Shown one piece after another: positions 31,777-39,089 of a DNA stretch of 64,000 bases (position 1 is its first letter; each line of letters opens with the position of its first letter). The stretch is from assembly GCA_016212095.1 (NCBI GenBank), contig JACRHH010000037.1:1-64000 (forward strand). The letters are read 5' to 3'. Origin of the DNA: Nitrospirota bacterium. Its GTDB lineage: Bacteria > Nitrospirota > Thermodesulfovibrionia > SZUA-242. The position numbers and the translations under genes are program-made. The notes below the pieces were generated by a model. It made no database searches. It was not told the DNA's origin and worked only from the letters and a program-made list of their open reading frames with translations.

Positions 31777-31991
31777 TCGAACCGGTTCCTGAGTTCCTTT
31801 TTCGCATCGTGCCAATCCATAATGCGCTCTTGTCCGGCTTCAAGCCTCCGGCTTGTTTCAAGCAACATTTCCTTATGCCAATCCGGAGATTCCAGTTCAG
31901 CCTCATCCCTTGACAAGTCTTCCCAAATGGCTTCCATGACCTGAAGTTTTTCTTCCCTCGAAAGGCGTTCTATTTCGATAACACTTTGCAT
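31773..31991 (-). CDS. Addiction-module antitoxin (second TA pair)
   Basis: The 72-residue protein begins MQSVIEIERLSREEKLQVMEAIWEDLSRDE, with the L-S..EKL.VME.IWEDL core of TIGR02574-like antitoxins, and ends in ERIMDWHDAKKELRNRF, the toxin-contacting helix. It overlaps the toxin start. It lies between the NtrC-type gene and the CysM-JAMM gene. No flanking direct repeat as clear as that at 2.0 kb was seen. Confidence 0.83.
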   Translation of the reverse strand: MQSVIEIERLSREEKLQVMEAIWEDLSRDEAELESPDWHKEMLLETSRRLEAGQERIMDWHDAKKELRNRFE

Positions 31992-32043
31992 TACCCAAAC
32001 CTCTTGCATTCAGTTAACCTGCGGTCAGCAACCGCATTATACC

Positions 32044-33405
32044 CTAACCGTGTTCCCCGACTATATCAATCAACTCCTCGCGGAACGCGCCGTTTTCAAG
32101 CCGCCACGAATAGCCCGAAACCATCCCGCCGCCGCTTATCGAGAAGATAAAATACGAAAAGTCCTCCCACGCCGCGTCGAGGTCTGTCTGCGACGGACGG
32201 GGCGGGTGATCGGGGTGGCTGTGGGCGATGCCCAGAATTTTCAACCCGGCATTTCGCGCCTCGGCCTCCACGCGCCTGTAATCGTTCGGGTCGATGTCGT
32301 AACGGTCGTTTCGGCTGTCGGCGTTCCGGTTCGTAACCTGCGCGAATTTTTTTATGACCGGCTTGTCGGGCCTGCCGGTCTGAACGCCAAGCAAAAGCCC
32401 GCAGCCCTCTTCCGGATAGCATTTCTCGAAATACGCGCCCATTTCCCGGAAAAGCGCGCGGGTGAGCGCCGGGCCGTAGAACCGGCGGCTCCATATCTTT
32501 TCGTAGAGATACCGGTCTGCGCCATCCGGCAGAACCGTCACGATAACGCCGCCGGGGCTTCGGTCTACCATTCTGAGCGCGGCTATGTAATTTGCTCCGG
32601 ATGAGATGCCGGCGAAAACGCCGCGCTCCGCCAGCAGATCCACACCCTTGTATGCGTCGTCGGTGGATATGAAAAGAGTGCCGTCGAGCGCCGCCTTTCC
32701 GGTTTCGAATATTCCCTTCATTTTCCGGCCATCGAGCTTGATCTCCGGCACAGCCTCGGTTGCCATATGCTTTGTTCCCTCTATGCCGTGAAAATCCTCG
32801 GCGGGTTCCACCGAATATGCCGCAACCGACGGCTTCAGCCGTTTCAAGCCCCGCGTTGCGCCGATGGCCGTGCCGCCGGTTCCGGTTGCCGCCACAAAAT
32901 GCGTAACCCGTCCGCCGGTCTGGGCGAAGATTTCGTCGGCTGTCTTGGAATGCGCGTCGCAGTTGGCCTGGTTGTAGTACTGGTTCGGCCAGAACCATGC
33001 TTCCGGATCGGCCTTGTAGATGGACAACGCCTTTTCTAACGCGCCGTTCGACCCGGCAAGTTGATCGGAAAAAATTACCTCGGCTCCGGCGGAACGGAGA
33101 ATATCCAGTCTTTCCACGCTTGCCTGCGGCGGAGCTACGATTGTCACCGGATAGCCCGCAAGCCGCCCGATCACCGCAAGGCCGATGCCGGTGTTTCCGC
33201 TTGTGGCCTCGATTATCCTTCTGCCCGGCGCAAGCGAGCCGTCGGCCAGCCCCTTTTGAATCATGCCCAGAGCCGCCCTGTCCTTCACCGAGCCGCTCAG
33301 GTTGTGGCTTTCAACCTTGGCCCATATTTCGGCGCGGCTTCCCGGAGGCGTGAGGTCGATCAGGGGCGTGTTGCCCACGCGAAGGGCTATTTCTGAAAGC
33401 GTCAT
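32044..33405 (-). CDS. Cysteine synthase (CysM/CysK type) fused to JAMM (Mec+-type) metallopeptidase
   Basis: The 453-residue protein joins a PLP-dependent cysteine synthase (1-315) to a C-terminal JAMM/MPN peptidase (about 317-453). The synthase has GNTPLIDL, PLP-Lys41 in SGSVKDRA, TSGNTGIGLA, the phosphate loop TGTGGT, and PDGADRYL. The peptidase has H395-S-H397-x7-S405-x2-D408 and a Glu in PEEGCGLLLG. In Mycobacterium the separate enzymes CysM and Mec+ make cysteine on, and release it from, the sulfur carrier CysO; here both ends of that cycle are in one chain. No ThiS/CysO-like carrier gene is in the window. Start by domain boundary (ATG 33405). Confidence 0.9.
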   Translation of the reverse strand: MTLSEIALRVGNTPLIDLTPPGSRAEIWAKVESHNLSGSVKDRAALGMIQKGLADGSLAPGRRIIEATSGNTGIGLAVIGRLAGYPVTIVAPPQASVERLDILRSAGAEVIFSDQLAGSNGALEKALSIYKADPEAWFWPNQYYNQANCDAHSKTADEIFAQTGGRVTHFVAATGTGGTAIGATRGLKRLKPSVAAYSVEPAEDFHGIEGTKHMATEAVPEIKLDGRKMKGIFETGKAALDGTLFISTDDAYKGVDLLAERGVFAGISSGANYIAALRMVDRSPGGVIVTVLPDGADRYLYEKIWSRRFYGPALTRALFREMGAYFEKCYPEEGCGLLLGVQTGRPDKPVIKKFAQVTNRNADSRNDRYDIDPNDYRRVEAEARNAGLKILGIAHSHPDHPPRPSQTDLDAAWEDFSYFIFSISGGGMVSGYSWRLENGAFREELIDIVGEHG

Positions 33406-33573
33406 ATCCGGATTGTACCATGCGTCCGAATCAAGTTTTGCGCGAATCAACCGAAAATAACGCAAGGGCGAACACTTGGAATGTGGTGAACTACCATGCT
33501 GAAACGATTTTTCAATTGCGCTTTTCGATCGGGCAAGAGTAAAATGGGTCAAACTTGTTTCGGGGGGAATACC

Positions 33574-33732
33574 GTGGCTAAACCTATAAAAGAGACGCCA
33601 GTGCTGTACGGCAAACATTCAGACCGATTTTTGGCTGCTGTCAAAAAAAATGAAGACACTCGTGTGTCGCCAGAAGAATACAATCAATCCAGAATAATCT
33701 TTGAGCGAATACTTAAAAAGGCGAAACTTTAA
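33574..33732 (+). CDS. Small protein paired with GNAT (candidate antitoxin)
   Basis: The 52-residue protein starts (GTG at 33574, with GGGGGG upstream) M-A-K-P-I-K-E-T-P-V-L-Y-G-K and ends VSPEEYNQSRIIFERILKKAKL. I know similar short proteins beside GNAT acetyltransferases, where they look like antitoxins, but no experiment is assumed. It lacks an obvious DNA-binding fold and ends six bases before the GNAT gene. Codon use is less GC-rich than its neighbours. Confidence 0.6.
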   Translation: MAKPIKETPVLYGKHSDRFLAAVKKNEDTRVSPEEYNQSRIIFERILKKAKL

Positions 33733-33738
33733 CTGTCG

Positions 33739-34293
33739 GTGAGATTACCCGACGCGCTTGCGTTGCTTGAGCCTTTGGAATACAGGCGGATTCCCGTTGG
33801 CGTTCCGCTGAAGCCATTTGATTGCGGCAACGCCGATCTGAACGATTTCTTTCATAAAGACGCCAAAGACTATGCCAGTCAATTGCTCGCGGTAACATAT
33901 GCTTTTGAAACAGACGATTTGACCGTGGCTTTTTTCAGCGTTCTTAATGATGCAATTTACAACAAAGACAGTCACGGTCAAAGAATAACAAACAAACTCA
34001 CAAGGAGAATTCCCAACCCGAAGCGTCGTCCAACCTTCCCGTCCGTCAAGATCGGTCGATTCGGCATTTGCAAAGACTATCAGCGCAATGGCGTTGGAAC
34101 GGCAGTAATCACGTTTATCAAACACCTCTTTACGGCAAGCAATATAACCGGATGTCGCTTCGTTACGGTTGACGCCTATGCCGAAGTTGTTGAATTTTAT
34201 CGGAAATGCGGCTTCCATTTCCTGCATGACGCAGATCGTCGCGATGACACGCGCCAGATGTGGTTTGACCTGAAAACGTTTTCGCCAGACTGA
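33739..34293 (+). CDS. GNAT N-acetyltransferase (candidate toxin)
   Basis: The 184-residue protein starts at GTG 33739. It has a GNAT fold: LKPFDCGNADLNDFF, then beta-strands to VKIGRFGICKDYQRNGVGTAVI, where the Q/R-x-x-G-x-G/A pyrophosphate loop appears as RNGVGT, and VDAYAEVVEFYRKCGF. TA-type GNATs (TacT-like) acetylate aminoacyl-tRNA; here the upstream small protein and the FDCGN start suggest that class, but the substrate is unproven. AT-richer composition than neighbours suggests recent arrival. It ends at a GCCAGAC/GTCTGGC hairpin. Confidence 0.72.
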   Translation: MRLPDALALLEPLEYRRIPVGVPLKPFDCGNADLNDFFHKDAKDYASQLLAVTYAFETDDLTVAFFSVLNDAIYNKDSHGQRITNKLTRRIPNPKRRPTFPSVKIGRFGICKDYQRNGVGTAVITFIKHLFTASNITGCRFVTVDAYAEVVEFYRKCGFHFLHDADRRDDTRQMWFDLKTFSPD

Positions 34294-34368
34294 GCGCCAG
34301 CCAGCAGTCTGGCAAATCCGGCAAAGCAGACTGCGCTTGCATAACCCGATTACTTGACCATATCAATA

Positions 34369-34401
34369 AACCTTGACTAATTTCGTCGAGTATATTATTG
34401 T
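34369..34401 (+). promoter_or_regulatory. iscS-iscU promoter overlapping an IscR/Rrf2-like operator
   Basis: TTGACT (34373-34378), 17-bp spacer, TATTGT (34396-34401). The 25-bp segment 34369-34393 keeps the type-1 IscR dyad: TTGACT on the left and GTCGAGTAT on the right (22 of 25 positions fit the consensus I remember for E. coli). IscR binding would block the -35. No iscR gene is in the window. Confidence 0.6.
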
Positions 34402-34446
34402 GTCTGTATGAAGCCGGGCCGTTGGCCTGAAAGGGAGGCATCGCAA

Positions 34447-35610
34447 ATGAAAAACGTATATCTGGACAGCGTGGCGACAACGCCGTGCCATCCCGACGCG
34501 GCGGCGGCGGCGATGCCTTATTTCACCGAAATCTACGGCAATCCGCAGAGCGATCACGAGGTTGGCTGGAAGTCTAAAATGGCGATAGACGAGGCGCGGC
34601 ACGAGGTGGCGGCGCTCATCAATGCCACGCCTGAAGAGATCATATACACGTCTTCCGGAACCGAGGCGAACAACTTTGGACTGAAGGGCGTTATCCATTC
34701 GTATTCGGGCAAGGGGAAGCATTTCATCATATCGGCCATCGAGCATCGCTCGATACTCACGGCGTCGCGCTTTCTCGAAAAAAATGGCCACGAACTGACC
34801 GTCTTGCCGGTTGACCGCTACGGTTTGGTCGATCCGGAGGATGTCCGGAAGGCGATAAGGCCCGACACGGTTGTGGTTTCGGTCATTCACGGCAACAACG
34901 AAATCGGCACTGTCGAGCCGATTGCCGAGATCGGCAGGATCACGCGCGAGGCCGGAGTACTTTTTCTGGTTGACGCGGGTTCGAGCGGCGGCGTTGTTCC
35001 GGTTGACGTGAAGGAGATGAACGCCGATCTGCTTACTCTTTCCGCCCACAACTTCTACGGGCCGAAGGGTGTTGGCGCGCTTTATGTGCGAAAGGGCGTG
35101 AAGATCACTCCGCTCATTCATGGCGGCGCTCAGGAGCGCGGGCGGCGCACCGGAATCGAAAACGTGCCCGGCATCGTGGGCATGGGCGTTGCGGCGCGGC
35201 TTGCCAAAGCGGAAATGCCCGCGAGAATTGCGCATCTTACACGGCTTCGCGACAGGCTTGAGACCGGCATTGTTGGCGCGATTCCGAACTCGGTGATTAA
35301 CGGACACCCGGAAAAGCGGCTTCCTCATATGCTCAACATGTCGTTTGAGGGCGTCGAGGGAGAGTCGATGCTTCTTTCGCTGGCCGACGAGGGTGTGTTT
35401 GCATCCAGCGCGTCTACCTGCACGATGATGTCGCTTGAAACATCCTATGTGCTTCTTGCCATCGGGCTGTCGGGCTATCTGGCAAACAGCACGCTGATGA
35501 TGTCGCTTGGAATATGGAATACGGACGAGGACGTTAACCGCGTGATCGAGGTTCTCCCGCCGATTATTGAACGCTTACGGGCAATGTCGGCAGTGCCGAC
35601 AGCAGTATGA
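34447..35610 (+). CDS. iscS: IscS-type cysteine desulfurase lacking the PLP lysine
   Basis: The 387-residue protein is a class-V aminotransferase-fold desulfurase. Seen: MKNVYLDSVATTP, TSSGTEANN, AIEHRSIL with the PLP-stacking His100, DAGSSGG, SAHNFYGPKGVGALYVRKG, and the active-site Cys325 in SASTCTMMSLETS. The residue that normally binds PLP (Lys in S-x-H-K-x-x-G-P-K-G) is Asn202, codon AAC at 35050-35052. Archaeoglobus fulgidus IscS has the same substitution and pairs with IscU, so this is likely a defined subtype, not a decayed gene. iscU follows by 15 bp. Strong SD (GGGAGG) before ATG 34447. Confidence 0.93.
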   Translation: MKNVYLDSVATTPCHPDAAAAAMPYFTEIYGNPQSDHEVGWKSKMAIDEARHEVAALINATPEEIIYTSSGTEANNFGLKGVIHSYSGKGKHFIISAIEHRSILTASRFLEKNGHELTVLPVDRYGLVDPEDVRKAIRPDTVVVSVIHGNNEIGTVEPIAEIGRITREAGVLFLVDAGSSGGVVPVDVKEMNADLLTLSAHNFYGPKGVGALYVRKGVKITPLIHGGAQERGRRTGIENVPGIVGMGVAARLAKAEMPARIAHLTRLRDRLETGIVGAIPNSVINGHPEKRLPHMLNMSFEGVEGESMLLSLADEGVFASSASTCTMMSLETSYVLLAIGLSGYLANSTLMMSLGIWNTDEDVNRVIEVLPPIIERLRAMSAVPTAV

Positions 35611-35625
35611 TTTGGAGGTGTAATC

Positions 35626-36069
35626 ATGAAATACTCTGAAACGGTGATGGATCATTTCAGGAATCCGCGCAATGTGGGCGATCTTCCCGGAGCCGACGGC
35701 GTTGGCGAGGAGGGCAACCCCCTCTGCGGCGACGTAATGCAGATTGCTATAAAGGTTGCGAACGACAGGATCGAGGACATACGCTTCAAGACATTCGGCT
35801 GCGGATCGGCCATTGCGGTATCGAGCATGATAACCGAGATGGCCAAGGGCAAGACGCTGGATGAGGCGCTCAGCATATCCAAAGAGATGGTTGCCGCGGA
35901 GCTTGGCGGGCTTCCGCCGAACAAGATGCACTGCTCGAACCTGGGTTCGCTGGCGCTCAAGAAGGCGATTGACAGCTACCGCGCGCGCGGCGAAGGCGCG
36001 TCAGCGCCTTCGTTGGTTAATTCGGGCGCGTCAGCGCCTTCGTTGGCAAATTCCTCCATGTCGCACTAA
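35626..36069 (+). CDS. iscU: IscU-type Fe-S cluster scaffold with repeated tail
   Basis: The 147-residue protein has IscU/NifU-N ligands: Cys in GNPLCGD, Cys in FGCGSAIA and Cys in HCSNLG; the first block reads MKYSETVMDHFRNPRNVG. IscU assembles [2Fe-2S] clusters from sulfur delivered by IscS, so it is the direct partner of the upstream desulfurase. The C-terminal tail (about 122-147) is two 10-residue repeats (GASAPSLVNS/GASAPSLANS) encoded by a 30-bp duplication around a GAAGGCGC/GCGCCTTC palindrome, foreign to the family; the scaffold proper ends near SYRARGE. Confidence 0.95.
   Translation: MKYSETVMDHFRNPRNVGDLPGADGVGEEGNPLCGDVMQIAIKVANDRIEDIRFKTFGCGSAIAVSSMITEMAKGKTLDEALSISKEMVAAELGGLPPNKMHCSNLGSLALKKAIDSYRARGEGASAPSLVNSGASAPSLANSSMSH
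35995..36054. repeat. 30-bp tandem duplication with palindrome in the iscU 3' end
   Basis: Two 30-bp units (35995-36024 and 36025-36054) each contain the core GCGC-GTCA-GCGC. The first has the complete GAAGGCGC...GCGCCTTC stem (35992-36011). This looks like a REP-type element that inserted, was duplicated, and was read in frame. Confidence 0.75.
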
Positions 36070-36070
36070 C

Positions 36071-36097
36071 TTATATTTCAGTCCTTCCAGCCGATAG
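36071..36097 (+). promoter_or_regulatory. Possible sigma28 promoter of the secreted protein/chemoreceptor unit
   Basis: TTATATTT (36071-36078), 11-bp spacer, GCCGATAG (36090-36097). The -10 is 7/8 and the -35 5/8 of consensus. Chemoreceptors often depend on sigma28. TTCCGCCGG/CCGGCGGAA (36125-36153) is a 9-bp hairpin in the leader, which might instead end the iscU transcript. Confidence 0.35.
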
Positions 36098-36195
36098 GAA
36101 TAGCGGAGTCTGTATTCGTACTGTTTCCGCCGGCATGGGCAAGACCGGCGGAATGTCGTATCATTTAAGCTATATTCCCGCAGGAGGAGTTGGAA

Positions 36196-36849
36196 ATGAA
36201 AGTTGCAGCAATCGCGGCGGCCCTGATGTTCGGGCTGCTGTTTTATTCGGAACCGGCCGCCGCGAAGCCTCAACCGCCCAAAGAACTGCTGGAGATATTC
36301 AGGTCGATCCAACAGATCGAAACCGGCTATGAATCCGGCGCATGGGAAAAGGCGCTGTCCCTGACCAACCGTATCGAGTCGCAGATAAGCGCGGCGTCCG
36401 CCCGCATCGGCAAGGATGTCAATGCGTCGGTTATCAACGATTTCAAGGTTGTCCTGGTTAATCTGCGCGGCGCGATAATCCAGAAGAATCTCAACAGGTC
36501 AACCAACGGACTCATCATGTTGCAGCGCCTGCTTTTCGATATCATGATGGCGTATGATTACAAAAAGCCGCCCATTTTTACAGTGATAGAGAAGTATATC
36601 GATGAGGCTGCCGAATCGGCTGAGAAATCGGATTTCACGAATGTTGTCAACGAGATGAAAGAGATCGACGCGCTTTTCAGACAGGCCGGACAACTTTTAC
36701 AGGAACGCAACATCAAACCAGCCGAGCTTGACGGCATTTCATCTCTTGTTCAGGAGATAATCGAAGCCGGCTCGGCAGGCAACAGGGAGGGGACGGAATC
36801 TTTGCTGAAAAAACTCAAGGCCAGACACAAGGCTGTTACGGCAAGATAG
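36196..36849 (+). CDS. Secreted helical protein, function unknown
   Basis: The 217-residue protein has a signal peptide (MKVAAIAAALMFGLLFYSEPAAA, split as charged start and hydrophobic core) and is then almost wholly amphipathic helix, with AAESAEKSDFTNVVNEMKEI and LLKKLKARHK. No Cys, no repeats. It could be a periplasmic helical-bundle ligand-binding protein. It is followed 67 bp later by a chemoreceptor whose sensor domain is also helical, so it may supply that receptor's ligand or partner. The start with GGAGGAG spacing (36196) is preferred over TTG 36190. Confidence 0.7.
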   Translation: MKVAAIAAALMFGLLFYSEPAAAKPQPPKELLEIFRSIQQIETGYESGAWEKALSLTNRIESQISAASARIGKDVNASVINDFKVVLVNLRGAIIQKNLNRSTNGLIMLQRLLFDIMMAYDYKKPPIFTVIEKYIDEAAESAEKSDFTNVVNEMKEIDALFRQAGQLLQERNIKPAELDGISSLVQEIIEAGSAGNREGTESLLKKLKARHKAVTAR

Positions 36850-36916
36850 CACCGATAATGCCTGAAAAACCGTTGCCGGACAGATGCAAGGCAGACAATC
36901 ATATCCAGGAGGGAAG

Positions 36917-39028
36917 ATGCGCCTTTCAAATTTGACGATACGCGGCGGGATAGCCGCCGGTTTCATCATCGTGCTGATGGTATTCGCGATTCCGGTGGCG
37001 TATTCCGTTTACACAAACTACACGATACAGCGAAACGCAAGCGAACTTGAGAAGGTTCTGCACGTGCTGCTCGAAGATACATCCGAAATGCTCACGCTGC
37101 TTCAGGAAACAAGGCTGACGCTGACGGCAGCCATATCCGAAGCCGAACCGGGATATGTCAAGCGGGCGGAGACAATTGGGCATGAATTCAAGAAGCGCTC
37201 GGACGAAATCCGGAGGTTAAACGACGGCGCCAACATACGCGATATCGCCGAACTGTACGACAGGTATCTCAAGACCGGCGTTGCTGCCGCAACCCAGATA
37301 AGTTCGGGGAGAAGCCTGGTCGGCATTGCGGATGAGGTGTCGAAACTGGAAAGCATGGCCGGGGATCTGAAGCTGCGGGTTGAAGACCATTACAAGTATC
37401 ATCATGAAAGGTTTATCGACAACATAAGCACAACCTCCAGGCATTCGCAACGGGCCATGTATCTAACACTGGGAGCATTCGTCCTGGCGATTATTGCAGG
37501 CACATGGATTACCACGCGCCTCTCAGGAAACATTGCCGACAGGATAGGCCTGGCATCCGACAAAATGAAGGATTTCGCATACGGCGGAGGCGACCTCACG
37601 CAAACGCTCGACCTGCCTCAGCACGATGAAATAGGCCGCATGGCCGAAAATTTCAACCTGTTCATGCAGAACCTGCGCGACATTATCAGGATGATCAAGA
37701 CAACGTCAGACGGCATAGCCACGACATCGAGCCATATCACGGTTGAAGCGGGGAGGCTGAGCCGGGGAGCGGAGCATCAGGACGAGGCTGCGTCCGTGAC
37801 GCTCAGAACCATGAACGAGATGTTCGGCGCGGTGACCACCATCTCGTCGAGCGCCGAAAGCCTTGCGGGAAACGCCCAGGAAACGTTCGAAGCCGTGCAG
37901 GGCCTGCAAAATTCGGTTGTCAAGGTGGAGGACAACGCGATCAAGCTCACGCGGGCTATGTCCGGAACGATATCATCGATTCAGGAGATGTCCACGTCGA
38001 TCGGCGAAGTTGCAAAGGGAGCCGATGTTCAAAGCAACCGCACCAAAACCGCCGCTGTGGCCGTCGATAGAATCGCGCAGTCGATAGAGGACGTGCTCTT
38101 TACGGTTCAGCAGGCCGACAGCATCGCCAGGCGCAACGCGGAAACAGGCGAGACCGGACGCAAGGCAGTCAGGCAGGCCGAGGAATCGATGAACACCATG
38201 ATTGAAGTCATGCGCTCCACCGTCGATGCCATCCAGAAGCTGGGCGAACGCTCGTCGCAGATAGCTGACATCGTTCGCTTCGTGGACGACATCGGCGAAA
38301 AAACGCGCCTGCTTGCGCTCAACGCGGCTATAATCGCCGCCCAGGCAGGCGAACACGGAAAGGGGTTCGCCGTGGTTGCAAACCAGGTTGGCCAGCTTGC
38401 CGACCGCTCGATGACCGCGACGAAAACAATCGAGAGCGTCATTCGCGACATTCTGAAGGAGACAAGCGGCGCGGTGATACTTGCGGAGAACACTCTTCGT
38501 GAAACCGAGGAGAGCGTGCGTCTTTCGCAGGAGGCGGGCGGCTCCATCCTTGATATCATGGAAGGGCTTGAGCAGTCGGCCACACTGTTTACCAGGGTCT
38601 CGGATGCCTGCGTAAGCCAGAAGCGCATCGCGGAAGAAGTGGTTGATGCCATGGACGCGCTTAACCTGATCTCCGAACAGGTAAGAACCGCGATGAGCCA
38701 GCAGCTTGCAGCCAGCAAAAGAATCGGGGACTCCGCGGAAAATGTGATGGAAATAGCCGAGGATGTACGGTTTGCCTGTCAGGAACAGACGCAGACAACC
38801 GCCCTTATCGCCTCTTCGATAAACGACATCGAAAAAACAACTCATGCGGTTGCCGCTGCGGCGGCCCAGCAGAGGGCGGGCGGACAGAACATAGTAACCA
38901 TCATGGCAAATGTGAAGGAGATATCCGGCGGCAATCTGGAGTCGGTCAAGCGGCTGCTTGCCGCCGACAAGAAGCTTGTCGCAAAAAGCGATGACATGGT
39001 GAGGCTGGTCACGAGGTTCACGACGTAG
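36917..39028 (+). CDS. Methyl-accepting chemotaxis protein with divergent tip
   Basis: The 703-residue receptor has TM1 (about 10-32), a periplasmic helical bundle (about 33-178), TM2 (about 179-200), HAMP (about 201-255, with HDEIGRMAENFN), and a long coiled-coil signalling domain. The hairpin tip reads GEKTRLLALNAAIIAAQAGEHGKGFAVVANQV. In most receptors the tip has TN-x-LALNAA-x-EAARAGE; here N is R, E is I and R is Q. GGAGGG SD before ATG 36917. The stop lies in a palindromic repeat. No che gene is in the window. Confidence 0.93.
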   Translation: MRLSNLTIRGGIAAGFIIVLMVFAIPVAYSVYTNYTIQRNASELEKVLHVLLEDTSEMLTLLQETRLTLTAAISEAEPGYVKRAETIGHEFKKRSDEIRRLNDGANIRDIAELYDRYLKTGVAAATQISSGRSLVGIADEVSKLESMAGDLKLRVEDHYKYHHERFIDNISTTSRHSQRAMYLTLGAFVLAIIAGTWITTRLSGNIADRIGLASDKMKDFAYGGGDLTQTLDLPQHDEIGRMAENFNLFMQNLRDIIRMIKTTSDGIATTSSHITVEAGRLSRGAEHQDEAASVTLRTMNEMFGAVTTISSSAESLAGNAQETFEAVQGLQNSVVKVEDNAIKLTRAMSGTISSIQEMSTSIGEVAKGADVQSNRTKTAAVAVDRIAQSIEDVLFTVQQADSIARRNAETGETGRKAVRQAEESMNTMIEVMRSTVDAIQKLGERSSQIADIVRFVDDIGEKTRLLALNAAIIAAQAGEHGKGFAVVANQVGQLADRSMTATKTIESVIRDILKETSGAVILAENTLRETEESVRLSQEAGGSILDIMEGLEQSATLFTRVSDACVSQKRIAEEVVDAMDALNLISEQVRTAMSQQLAASKRIGDSAENVMEIAEDVRFACQEQTQTTALIASSINDIEKTTHAVAAAAAQQRAGGQNIVTIMANVKEISGGNLESVKRLLAADKKLVAKSDDMVRLVTRFTT

Positions 39029-39067
39029 GGGCGAACGGCCGTTCGCCCTCTTGCCATTCGCCCCTAC
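39026..39067. repeat. Palindromic repeat supplying the chemoreceptor stop
   Basis: GGGCGAAC-GGCC-GTTCGCCC (39029-39048) and a nearby CATTCGCCCCTAC. The TAG of the chemoreceptor lies in its first bases. Similar to the palindrome at 29557-29587. Confidence 0.75.
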
Positions 39068-39089
39068 TTGGGAGCTGCTTGCCCCGCCC

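Noticed and set aside
34447-35610. iscS as a pseudogene because the PLP lysine is missing
   Set aside because: The frame is intact, the active Cys and other motifs are kept, it is coupled to iscU, and the same substitution is known in Archaeoglobus.
32044-36069. Sulfur-carrier (CysO/ThiS) gene near the CysM-JAMM fusion
   Set aside because: No small frame ending in Gly-Gly with a ubiquitin-like pattern was found in this region.
36851-36858. ACCGATAA resembling a sigma28 -10 just before the chemoreceptor
   Set aside because: The region 11 bp upstream has no TAAAG-like -35; a better though weak site lies at 36071-36097.
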